A DNA stretch of 64,000 nucleotides from Gordius sp. MW1 (taxonomy: Eukaryota; Nematomorpha; Gordioida; Gordea; Gordiidae): assembly GCA_964036665.1 (NCBI GenBank), contig OZ038528.1, positions 24,043,245-24,107,244 of the forward strand, written 5' to 3'. The first letter of the stretch is position 1; the number at the start of each line of letters is the position of its first letter. The notes below the pieces were generated by a model. The model worked only from the letters and a program-made list of their open reading frames with translations, did no database searches and was not told the origin of the DNA. A program made the position numbers and the translations under genes. Below, one piece after another: positions 10,970 through 22,261 of the stretch.

Positions 10970-12864
10970 GAATCAAGCTAAACATTCTCCACTTTTGGGT
11001 GACATTTTTCCTATCGTAAATACGCGTTGCTTAAACGTTCTCCTACCGAACGAAAATAAACAACGCATCCGCGTTCTTAAATTTGCTTGTTGACTACAAA
11101 TAAACAAACAACAATGCGCCATTTTTTAATTTTATTCCCATTTAGTTTCACCCATAACATTTTTTTGCTCAATTTAGTTATTGTGCTGTGCAATGGTAAG
11201 AACAATTACACATATTTTAAATATTTTTTAGATACAATATAGATATTATAAGCCTCAATGGAACTTTTGATGGTGGAAATGTGAAAAATATTATCTTGCC
11301 TCTAAAATTTAAGAGAAGTTCAGGTTACAACAGGATAGAAAGTAATAATAATATTTTGTTAATTTATTTTGTACTTAGGGAATAATTACATATTGAACCA
11401 AAAAAGACAAGAGCCTCTAACAATATCTTTTGTGAACAAATCTGTACCACGTGTTTTGAATTTCAACTTATTTAAAATGATGTATTTTTATATAGAATAA
11501 ACTATTTGTTATCATCATTTGTTAGTTCAAACATGGAAATTATTAAAACTGTATAATTTATAAAGGTTCTATAAGCTCTAAGTCTTATAAGCAAGCCCAC
11601 TAAAAATAAAGGGTCAATAGAGAATAAAACATTGATTTAAATTGATGACTACAATTCAGGTTTTATAAATCATTAATATGCTACATTGTTATTAATAAGT
11701 ACAAATAACCTAAAATTGCATAGCAATAAGTTGTTTAAATGAGTGTGACACAATTTTAAGTACTACTTTTTTCTTAAAAAGTATGTATTTAGTTTAAAAT
11801 TAATGTAACTGACAATTGATTTCTTTTCATCTCTTATCTGATCTTTCTATAGCTGATAAACATGGGCGTAGCCAGCATTTAAATTAGAGGGGGCAAAAGC
11901 TATTTAGAAACTTTTCACAATTTTAGCTGTATTTTTGTAAAATTCTTGCATTTTTTTAGATTTAGAGGGTGGCAGTCATCCTCCCCTGGCTATGCCCATG
12001 CTGATATATGTATAATCTTATATAAACAAAGATATTAAAATGTGGACATGATTTAAAATTACTTTATTAATAATGAATATAATTTTTATATTACTTTTAA
12101 ATTAAGGTTTGTATTTATTCTGATATATAAATTAATGCAGCAAAATGTAAATACCAACAATTTGTTTCTCTTACCTCAAATCTAGCTTTTTTATAGGTAA
12201 TAAATCTGACATCTAATTTTTTTATATTATATGATACTTAGAATAAAATTTGAATAATATAAAAATGTAGACATGAATCATGAAATACTTTATTAGTACA
12301 AAACAGTTGTATATAAATTTGCTATATTGCTGTTAAAAAATACAATTGGTAAATATATATTAATTTGAGTAAACACTATCTTCATATTCTCTCTTTGCAA
12401 GGGGCAATTTATCAAAAAAATTTCTTCTCTAGAATTTCATGTAAAAATCTTGATTATACATATAATAGTTCTTACCAATGCGCAAAATAGCACTTTCTAT
12501 TCTGTTGAAACCTGAACTTCTCTTAAATTTTAGAGGCAAGATAATATTTTTCACATTTCCACCATCAAAAGTTCCATTGAGGTTTATAATATCTATATTG
12601 TATCTAAAAAATATTTAAAATATGCTTAATTGTCTTACCATTGCACAGCTCAATAACTAAATTGAGCAAAAAAAATGATATGGGTAAAACTAAAATGGGA
12701 ATAAAATTAAAAAATGGCGCATTGTTGTTATTTGTAATCAGGCAAGCAAAAATTTACGAACGCGGATGCGTTGTTTATTTTCGTTCGGTAGGAGAACGTT
12801 TAAGCAACGCGTTTTTACGATAGGAAAAATGTCACTCAAAAGTGGAGAATGTTTAGCCTGATTC
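10970..12864. mobile_element. Mutator-like element with 374-bp inverted repeats
   Basis: Arms 10970-11343 and 12491-12864 are inverted copies of equal length. The tips read GAATCAAGCTAAACATTC and, inverted, GAATCAGGCTAAACATTC. An exact nine-base target duplication ACATATTAG flanks the element (10961-10969, 12865-12873). Long arms plus a nine-base duplication are the Mutator pattern. The 1.1-kb centre has no transposase and holds a 140-bp MITE, so it is non-autonomous. Confidence 0.85.
11861..12000. mobile_element. MITE of the CATGGGCGTAGCC family
   Basis: Inverted ends CATGGGCGTAGCCAG and CTGGCTATGCCCATG enclose 140 bases. Target duplication CTGATAAA/CTGATATA matches at seven of eight positions, as expected of a hAT-type insertion. 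It lies inside the Mutator-like element. Confidence 0.75.
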
Positions 12865-12873
12865 ACATATTAG

Positions 12874-13735
12874 TATCTTTAGCATCATTCAATGTCACAA
12901 AATTTTGGACCCTGAATTCTGATGGAGTAATAAATATTACTAAAGCATGTTTGAATCCTGCATGATGCGGTTAAATTGGTGGTCCTAAGGTGGCTCGAGA
13001 TTTTTTGTGCACCCTAGAGTCATTTGTGCCTGATAGCGATTACAAGATGACACCGTAATAGATTAAATCCTGAGTTTTTTAGATGTTATTATGCTTCAAT
13101 TTTAGTATACCGCCCATATTTTTGAACCTTAATAAAACATTATGTGAATCTATTGTTTTGTCATGTTGTCGTGCATTCGAATTCCCTATATTTCTATAAT
13201 TCTGGCAATTGTGCAATATATAATTAATATACACGAACTTATACTAAACTATATAAATAACTATAATATTTAACGGCAAAATTAGTTAGAATTGGAAGGT
13301 AATTATTTAAAATACAAATTTGTAATTTGCCATGAAATAAAATACGTGCACTTAATATAAATTTTAAAACTTTACTTGATCCTATAATAATGGTGCTTTT
13401 AATGTTGATTCTACGTTTTCATATGTGCAACTAGTTATCAATTTTGTAAATTCTAATATTATAATTAAAAGTCACTCGCACTTTGTGGTTTATAACGTTA
13501 TATTAAATATGCAATAAATTTACGGGCTATAATTGATAATGGTATATCAATGGACTAAAACGTTTGCCTCAAATATGTTAGGGTCAACATTGAGTTTAGC
13601 CAGGGTTAGTAAGGGGTCTCAATTTGCCCAAATATATAACTAAGTCATAGGTTGAACTTATAAATTTCTAAGTCTATTTATATTTGACAGACACAGTGAA
13701 TCTGATACAAATGTTATAATTTGCTATAATCTAAT
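12874..13735. other. Intergenic sequence between Mutator-like element and RTE
   Basis: Nothing recognisable on either strand. Confidence 0.4.
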
Positions 13736-16700
13736 ATTTAATCTTCTTCTTTATCAGTTATTTGGTCCCACATTCGTGGGGTTTGTTTTGATAAGTTTCT
13801 TCCATTTTGACAGGGTGTGTGACTAATCTTTTTAGTTTTCATAACTTTATCGCCTTGCCCTTTCCACGTAACACGGGGTCGTCCTCTTCCTCTCTTCCCC
13901 GGTCTCTATATGTCCAGTATTTTTTAATTTACGTCATCTTTGTCCCTCCCTTCTTAGTATATGCCCATACCACCTTAGCCGATTTTCGTTAATCATGTCC
14001 GCCATAGGTCGAATACCTGTTTTTGTCATAAGATAGTCATTAGTCATATGGTCGAGCTTAGTGTACCCCAAGCTCCACCCTATCTTTCATCTCTGTGTCT
14101 TGCCTTCCATGGTGTTTAATGCCCATGTTTCACTTCCAGAGAGTAAAACCGGTCTTGTGATGGATTAGTAAGCTTTGCTCTTTAACCATATTGGCATTTT
14201 CTTGTCGCAGATTACACCGGATATCCTTCGCCATTTAAGCCATCCTTTTTGGATCCGGGCATTGATTTCCGTTGCGCAACCTCTCTCTTGATGTAGCATC
14301 GAACCGGGTATGTAAATCTGTCTTTGGGTATTTTAGATTGTCATCCAGCGATGGGGTGCCTGTACCGTTCATTTTCATGTATACCGCTTTTCGATCGTTG
14401 ACCTTTACCCCATATCCAGCTAAGCGCTTTGACCACATTCGGCTTTTTCGAATACTTTCTCCCTTGTTTCTTCGCATAGTACTATATCATCGGCATATAG
14501 CATACACCATGGCGATGGCTTTTAAATGTCCCTCGTTATCGTGTCAATTATATTAAATAAAAGGGACATAAAACAGATCCTTGGTGTAATTCAATATTAA
14601 CCCGAAAAGGTTAGAGTCTCCAACTGTCGTCCTAATGCAATAGTTTAAGGCTTCATAAATATTTTTCATAAGCCGTATATATGCGTCAGAGATATTTCGT
14701 TTCCTCAGGCACCACCATATTAAATTGCGGGGGACCGTGTCATAAGCTTTCTCCAAGTCGATAAAAACCATGTGTAGATCTTTCCTCGCCCTATTTATCC
14801 ATCATTTGTCTTAATGCGAAGATTGGGTCGATTGTATGAATTGATTAGCCGATATCTCCACCTCGTTTTTCAGCCATTTTACTAAGCTCCTTTCCATAAG
14901 CTTCAAGGAGTGGCAAGTTACCTTGATACCCCTGTAATTGCCACAATTCTGAGGGTCTCTCTTGCCTTTAAATAAGGATATAATCGTGCTTGCTCTCCAT
15001 TGATTAGGAATTCGCTCTTCTACCAATATCTTGTTAAGGAGGTTCGTCATGGTGGTGACTCCTTTTTCACGACATCCGAGCAATTCTTCAGCCCATTTTT
15101 GCATCTCGTTCATTTGTGTCCTAACTTCATCCTTCTGAAAGAGTTCGACCATACTTATATTTGGCTTAATTTTGGGATGGGAATCCTTGTTTGCAATATT
15201 CATAGTTTTTTAAAATATTCTCTCCAACTTTCCATCACTTCTTTCGGCTTGCAGAAGGTTTGACTCTTCTTTTTGAATATTTTAAGAACTCCGACATCGC
15301 CACTTTTCTTCTCCATTATCTTGGCCAATTTGTACATAGGCCTATCGCCCACTTTATGATCCATTTTGTTTGCCATCTCGGTGTACGCGGCATTCTTCGC
15401 TTTTGCAACGACCTTTTTTGCGGCTCTCTTTGCCTCCCTAAATTCTTGAAAATCCTTCGACTTTTTGATGCATGCTACCGTCTATATAGATTTTTTTTTC
15501 TTTGATGAAACCTTTAACATTGATCCCACCACCATAATTACCTATTCATAGCTTTGCCTCCTTTGGTCTGTCCTAGAAGACGAATCGCTGTTTCCTTAAT
15601 GTCTTTAGATAGTGCCTCCCAATCGACGTCTACGTCCCTTTGCAATTTCCTTGCACCGAAGAATGAGGAGGCTGTTTGATGGTATTTTTCGTTCGTCGAC
15701 GTTTCAGACTTTCGTATCAAATTCGAGGTTCATATACCTTTCTTCTTTCGGGAAATACTATCTGTCAAGATCATAACAAGGGGACTATGCTGCCTGGCGA
15801 TTTCTTTTCCCGGTATTACTTTTCAATCCTTGATACTCCATAAGTCCTTTCGCCGTAGCAAATAGTCAATTTGACTAAAATGCTTCCCACTTCTATAGGT
15901 CAATATGATTTTCGCGTTTTTGAAAATAGGTGTTAACGATCGCCATGTCATATACTTGGGCTACTTGGACAAGTTTTACATTTCTTTGTTCTTCAGAACA
16001 TGTCCATAGCCTTTCGTTCATATGGCGATTTTTCCCTAAGTGGGCGTTAAAATCCGCTCCAATAATTAGCCTATCTACCTGTCCTATTCCCTGTATTTCC
16101 TTTTCCAATAAATCTAAGAATATGTCTTTCTTTGATTCCATACACCCAATTTGGGGATCATATGCGCACGTAACGGTTAAAAGGCCCCGATCTGCAAGCT
16201 TCACCTACACTGTCATAATAGTGTTGTAAAAACGGCTGGGTTGTATGGTCGATCTTTGGTTTTAGTGAACTAAACACACACAGAATAAAGGTTTGCCCAA
16301 GAAACGTTGATCTGTTTATTCGACTAAGAAAAATAGACCAAAAGACCTTTGGTCTGACTATGTTTAATCGACTTAAACTAAGGTCGACCAAACAAAACCC
16401 AGCCGTTTTTACAACACTTGTCATAACAACGCCTGACTTCCCCACCTTGTCCTTAAACCATTCGCTTAAAGCGATACAGACCCCGTTCCTACGATTTGAT
16501 GACCCACTGTAGAATAGTTTGTATCCTTCTGCTAACTCTTGAGCTTTGGTTCAGTTCCACTCGTCTCTTGTTGGCAGACGATTCTTCTTTTTAGCATTTG
16601 TGTGAATTCGATGCATTTTCCCATCAACCCTCCAACATTCCAGCACGTTATTCGCATTCAAACTAATTTCCTTAACCGCCTTTGTTGTGAGTCGGCACTA

Positions 16701-16885
16701 AGTGTATTTTACATTGTACGGGCGGGGTATACAGTGCGCGTCGATTGTGGAGCACGCCCTAGCTTTCTGTTATAAAGTTTTGTTTGAAACCATCATGATA
16801 TTTCAGTTGGTTTTTATAGCCGGTTTTCGATCTGACGCTAACCCATCACTTTTTGTACACGGAGTTAGGACCGTCGAGGTAGTGT
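13736..16885 (-). mobile_element. RTE-type LINE, near full length, decayed
   Basis: Read on the minus strand. The 5' UTR lies near 16885-16540. The apurinic-type endonuclease spans about 16500-15890 (GADFNAHLGKN, IVNTYFQKRENHI). Reverse transcriptase pieces lie at 15203-14553 (RGIKVTCHSLKLMER, VFIDLEKAYDTVPRNLIWW) and the YADD box (LYADDIVLCEETREKVFEKA) near 14490. The tail ends in AAGAAGAAGATTAAAT. Length is about 3.0 kb without the inserted MITE, close to a full RTE. The frame is broken several times: the reverse transcriptase is split over at least three frames and the linker is lost in places, so it is dead. Confidence 0.85.
16219..16418. mobile_element. hAT MITE (TAGTGTTGTAAAACGG family), 200 bp
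   Basis: Inverted ends TAGTGTTGTAAAAACGGCTG and AGCCGTTTTTACAACACT, with an exact eight-base target duplication TGTCATAA on both sides. It is inserted in the endonuclease region of the RTE LINE. Confidence 0.85.
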
Positions 16886-17087
16886 TATCGCCATAAACCC
16901 ATTACTTTACTTATTTGATAATTGCTGTTTGGAGCTTTTCAAAAGTTAAGTTTTTATATCTCGCCATTTTTCATTGCTTGTTAAAAAATAACAGCGGAAA
17001 TTTAATACAATTTGTTCCTTAGCTCAGCTAAATACCCCATATAAATTCAAATAAAAAACATTATTAAACTACATTATATAAATTATT

Positions 17088-17191
17088 GCTTGGGGGGTGG
17101 GCTAGAGGTGCCATAATTTTTAATTAGTGGGGCCAAGGGGCCGAAATTTTGCTCTTAAAGAGGCCTTGGCCCCCCGCTAGCTACGCTACTG
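17088..17191. mobile_element. Probable MITE remnant, G/C-run type
   Basis: A run of G at the left and CCCCCCGCTAGCTACGCTAC at the right resemble the CATGGGCGTAGCC family ends, but the left inverted repeat is not clear. Confidence 0.35.
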
Positions 17192-17336
17192 ATTATTTGA
17201 ATACCTAAGCTAGGACTATTTCATTTTGCTATGAAATGTTGGACAATGTTTTCGTATTTCTTCGATTAGAATTTTTCGTATTTTTTCGATTATGATAATT
17301 AAGTATTTCTTCAATTAGAATAACAGGTGTTCTGCT

Positions 17337-20300
17337 TAGAGGTCTGCATGGGCCGGGCTGGCCCGCGGCCCGCAGGCCCAAGCCCCCCCCCCCCCACTCC
17401 CAGTCACATGATCGCTCCTATATAAACGCAGAACATAGCACCACACGCATTCGCTATATTTTCTTGTTCTTAAGCGTTTACGCATTGCCCCCTTTTTACC
17501 ACTCGCTACTTTACCCAATAATTAATCTGTTTCCCCCCTACATGACTAAAGCCACGGGAAACAGAGGGAAAGACGGGGAGCACGGAGTTAATCCTGGAAG
17601 CTCGCCGAGCTCTGTCAGAGCAGGGGTTCCCGCTGAGAGCTCGGCTGAGCTGATAGCTCAACTGGTCGAATTTCAAAAAGAATAAGCTAGAGCCAACCAA
17701 GAGGCGGCTAAAGCGAATCAGAGGCAGATCGACACGATGCGAGAGATGCTACAAAACTCGCTGTCGGTCATGGGTAGCTTGGCCATCAGGACGCAGGAAT
17801 TGCCGGCTGTAGCACATCCAATCCTGCCATCAACAGTCCAGATCGTACCAGCGCCAGAGCCACCCAAAACACCAGCTAACATATATGAAGATATTGTTAA
17901 GTACACCCAAGGCCTAGAAGACTTGCTCAAAGACCCAGACCAAAGGGTTCAGAAAAGAGACAGGCACGAGGCTAAATATGCAATAATTATGTCTCGAGCA
18001 TGCTCGGCCACATTCCCAATAGAAGTGCTCACAACCCACGATAAGCATATACAATGGGCTACAGCCATCAAGGAGGACACTTAGCAGACTTGGGATGGCA
18101 GAACGTAGACATTGAAAAAAGCGCACCAAAATCGCCAAAGAAATCGCTTTTTCGAGGCAGGGGCCGAGGCGAGAAGCCGGGCCGACACTTCAAAAAGAAC
18201 GCGGTCCCTGATCGTTCGTAAGTTTATAAAACAAACCGTCTGTCAGTGGGAGTACGGGCCCTCGGGCGAACCGACCTCCAAAGGTGATAAAGATTTAAAG
18301 TCCCCCCGCTGGTGGCGTCAGATTATAAATTTCCTTAGGGAGACTCGTCGACAAATCTTTTTGCCTGCGCAACCTGACAATAATGACGGCGAACCAGCGC
18401 AACCAGACCCACTGCCACCAAGAGATTACCCCAATCCACCACGCGACGTTAACGCTAGAGTCAACCCCGACGAAGACCCCCTCGACGGTGACTCAGGGTC
18501 GGGCCTCATCCCGACCCTCGTGGATAATCATAAAACTATCTTTAAATGGGGAAAGCCGGGTTTAACCAACCCACGGGGCCGTTGGACATAGACACAACTA
18601 GGTTAAAACCTCACCCTCTGATGTCCGCGTTTACACTCGATGTAGCATTTAATAGATCAAACCTCCCCTTGACACCCCAAAATAAGGAGGAATGGCGGCT
18701 TGTTCAAGCCCTACAAGAGGAGGTGTATTTCGAAAGGTAGTCCGAGCTACTTCATTACGATGAAGGAAGCGGGAGTTGTTTCCGAGACGCAAGCGCTCGC
18801 CATCACTTCGTCAACCTTCTTCATCGCTAAGGGCAACGGGGATGCCAGAGTGATCACCGACCTCTCTGAAGCATCAAGAAACTTCAGACATCTGCCGGTT
18901 AAGCTGGCCACAATCCCCTTAATAGCAAAACAATTGTCCGTAGCCAATTTCGCCGCCAAGAATGATCTAAAGGCGGCCTTCTTTAGCATACCATTGCACA
19001 AAAACTATAAAAAGTATTGTGGACTTAAATGGAAAAAGAAGCTATATCAATACAATGTGCTCCCCATTGGAGCATTATTCTCTCCATTCGTCCTTCAAAC
19101 GATAGTGGCTGACCTAGTCAAAGCCTCCATGACCAGATGCAATTACAACGTATATCTCGACGATATACTGATCATCGCCAAAGACGAAGACAGCCTAATG
19201 ACCGATCTTGGAAACATCGCAGAGACGGCGAGAGATTGGGGCCTCACAATCAACACTAGCAAAACATCGCTAATGCCCCAAACAAATATAGAATACCTGG
19301 GAATGACGCTTAACTTCGAAACTTATACGGTTAAATGTACACTAGAGACACAAAAGAGGCTAATCTATGCAGCGGACATTCTGTTCCTATACCTAGCAAC
19401 ACCTGTCCCACTGACAGACTATTTATAATTAGAAGCCCTTGGTGTCCTGAACTACTTCTTCTACAACCTAACGGGTATGCCAAAATTATTCACTACATTC
19501 TATTCAATATCGACAGGGAATGGTACCACCCACGACAGGCCGCCTGCAAAGCAAAAACTAAAGGGCTGTTTAGCATTATTAACACAGATAGTGCCACTAT
19601 ATAGGGAACACGATACCACCATCTATGCCGACGCCTCGGATACGCACATTGGAATATCATGGGGAGAAGTCAATTTTTCGATAACATTCGTAGATGCAGC
19701 CAGCGCAATAGGACTTGAATGGAACACTATGCATCATATAACAGCAACCGAGACCCTAGCGGCAATCTACGCTTACCCTCATGCCTTCCATAGCGGGTAT
19801 CGATACCCAAAGGTCATTACGGACTCCATGACAGCTTACTTCGTCCTACGGAAAGGTGGCTCAAACTCACCAATAGTAGAAAGAATCATAGCTCACTTCG
19901 TAGCAACATACGACGTTGCGCACCTGCTCAAGTTACACTTTAACTTACGATGGACATCAACAGATACAAACCCAGCCGACGCACCGTCCCGAACCTTCAT
20001 GCCGCTAAGTCGATACGTAGTACCACCGCAGCTCCCAAGTCTTGAAGAGATCGAGTTACCAGACCTCGACAATTTAGAGGAAAATATCCATTTGGGCTTT
20101 TGGGAAAGCGAAACTTTTAGCGAATCAAACCGGGAAAACGAACAAATCCCCCAGTCACGTGATCGCTCCTATATAAACGCAGAACATAGCACCACACGCA
20201 TTCGCTTTATTTTCTTGTTCTTACGCGTTTACGCATTGCCCCCTTTTTACCACTCGCTACTTTACCCAAAAATTTCGCTTTTTAATGACATTGTAGTGTA

Positions 20301-21236
20301 CGTGTAGTTTTTCGAGTAAAAACAATAAACGCCCCTGGTGAAACATTAGCGTAACCAGTGGATCTGAAAGAAGGGCTTAACCCTTCTCCCAGATTAAGCC
20401 CGGCCCGCGGGCCGGGTTGGGCCTGAAATAGAGCGATTAAAAAAGTGCGGGCCGGGCTTGGGCTTTGATAAGTGAAAAAATTTGAATATATTAAAAATTG
20501 CTTGATGATAAAAATTTTATTTTTCCAAACAAAATCTGGTGGAACTCAAAACATTATGCTAAAAAGTTTGCATGAGATTTATGATATAATTAGTTTTTAT
20601 CTGGCATAGATTCAATAGAAAAATTTGAAAGCAATTTAAAAACATATCATGCTATTAATTAATAAGCTTTCACCTTCTATTATCTATTGGTGAGGCAGAT
20701 ATGGATATCTCCAATTATAGGATGATGAAACGGAAAGTTAAAAGATTTCAAAGAAGTTGATACCTACCATAAATTAAATCTAAAATCTGAAGATGTTTAG
20801 CTAGGTGCAATTTTATGGTGGAAAGAACACCAACTTATGCTGCCAAACCTAACAAAATTAGCTATTCAGTTTTTGTCAATTCCAGCCACCAGTGCCATGA
20901 GTGAACGTGCATTAAAGACAAGCCGCTTTATAGAACAGAGAAGAACGAAAATATTGCCTGATAGAATAGATAGTCTTTTAATTTTAAATGAAAATATTAA
21001 ATTATAATTATTGATCAAAACTTACTTTCTATGCTATAGCTAAGCTATTTTGAACAATACAAAGTGGTTCATACAAATAAATAATTTTTGAAACAAAGTA
21101 GACTTGTTTTTACTCGTGCGGGCCTGATGCGACGCAATTTTTAGTTTTTTTGCGGGCCGGGTGCCGGCCAAAAATTAATATTTGTGCGGGTATGTGCCGA
21201 GCCTGAACCTAAACTTCCGGCCCATGCAGACCTCTA
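17337..21236 (+). mobile_element. hAT element split by a retroelement
   Basis: Inverted ends TAGAGGTCTGCATGGGCC and GGCCCATGCAGACCTCTA are perfect, and an exact eight-base target duplication GTTCTGCT flanks it (17329-17336, 21237-21244). Near the 3' end, 20820-21007 encodes the hAT C-terminal dimerisation domain (LAIQFLSIPATSAMSERALK, then RFIEQRRTKILPDRID) and a stop. The rest of the transposase is absent, so this is a deletion derivative. A 3-kb retroelement sits about 50 bases inside the left end. Confidence 0.9.
17386..20395 (+). mobile_element. Retroelement fossil (LTR/DIRS-like), about 3.0 kb
   Basis: It is nested in the hAT at 17337-21236, with AAGCCC at both junctions as a possible target duplication. 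Direct repeats of 118 bases (17401-17518, 20152-20269) differ at about three sites, so the insertion is fairly young. The repeat has a TATA-like CTATATAAACG. Parts seen: a gag-like N-terminal region, reverse transcriptase around 18.7-19.4 kb with a YLDD box, and RNase H around 19.5-20.0 kb. No integrase or tyrosine recombinase was recognised, so LTR versus DIRS-like is open. The element is broken, with several interruptions. Confidence 0.75.
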
Positions 21237-21879
21237 GTTCTGCTCTGTGATCGTTATGACTTGGTATATATATTATGGATTGAGTTTGTCAGGTAACATT
21301 GGCTTGTTCCAACTTTTTGTATTCGTTTCCCTTGCGCGGTCGTCAACTTGCGCATGGGGGAAGTGAAGGGGAAATTTCCCCGAAAGTTTATTAAGAACTT
21401 TCCAATTTTTTTGTAATATCTCCTTAAGTTTATCATATATTCTTATATAATATATCATTTTGTTTTTTAAATGGGTTTCACTAACCTGGAGACTATTTAA
21501 TTTTCAATTTATGATGGTCCTTTTTGATTTTAAATAATCCCTAATTAAATGGTTATATAAATATATCAATTAAATTTTGAATTTTTTGAGGTCTACATTA
21601 CATTGCTTTTAAAAGTTTTACCATAATACAAAAAAGATTTTTTATGAATTTAAAAAATTACAAAGTATATTATCACGTAATATATGTGTTGTGATTAACT
21701 TTAGGTCTATTTTACAAAACATATTACTGCTAAAAGTTTAACCTGCATTAAATATTCTTATGTGATTTAAAGTCAAAGATTCCATTATTTATAAGTTCTA
21801 TATACTTACTTTATAATGAAAAAATGCAATTTCACTGAAAGTTTTAAATCCTACCACATGTGGCAATATTGTTTTTATG

Positions 21880-22085
21880 CTTTAAGGTTTGGCTTCGCTA
21901 TTGTTAAAGAAATAGCCATCCGTGATGACTTCTATGATAAAGACAAAAGGTAAATTTTGATAGACAATGTTAACTTCTGGGCTTAATTCAAACCATCTTA
22001 CCATTTTTAGGCCTAATAAGTTCTAAAATAATGCAGGTAGAGGGGGACCGAGCAACTTTATCTGATGTTGTTGAAGCATTTTATT
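21880..22085 (+). mobile_element. hAT transposase remnant
   Basis: An exon-like stretch FGFAIVKEIAIRDDFYDKDK is followed near 22020 by SSKIMQVEGDRATLSDVVEA, a pattern typical of the middle of hAT transposases. No ends were found. Isolated relic between the hAT at 17337 and the RTE copy at 22262. Confidence 0.45.
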
Positions 22086-22261
22086 TGATAAATAAATGAT
22101 TAAAAAAAATCATCGTGGGATGGTGGCCATTGTTTGTTTGATTAATAAAAGACAGCAGTTATGTTGTCTAGAAATACATTTATAGCCTATTTGCTTTAAT
22201 CCGCCTGGAAAACTTAAGTGGCAAAGATTTAGGTTTAGCGAGTAAATGTCTTTGATACACT

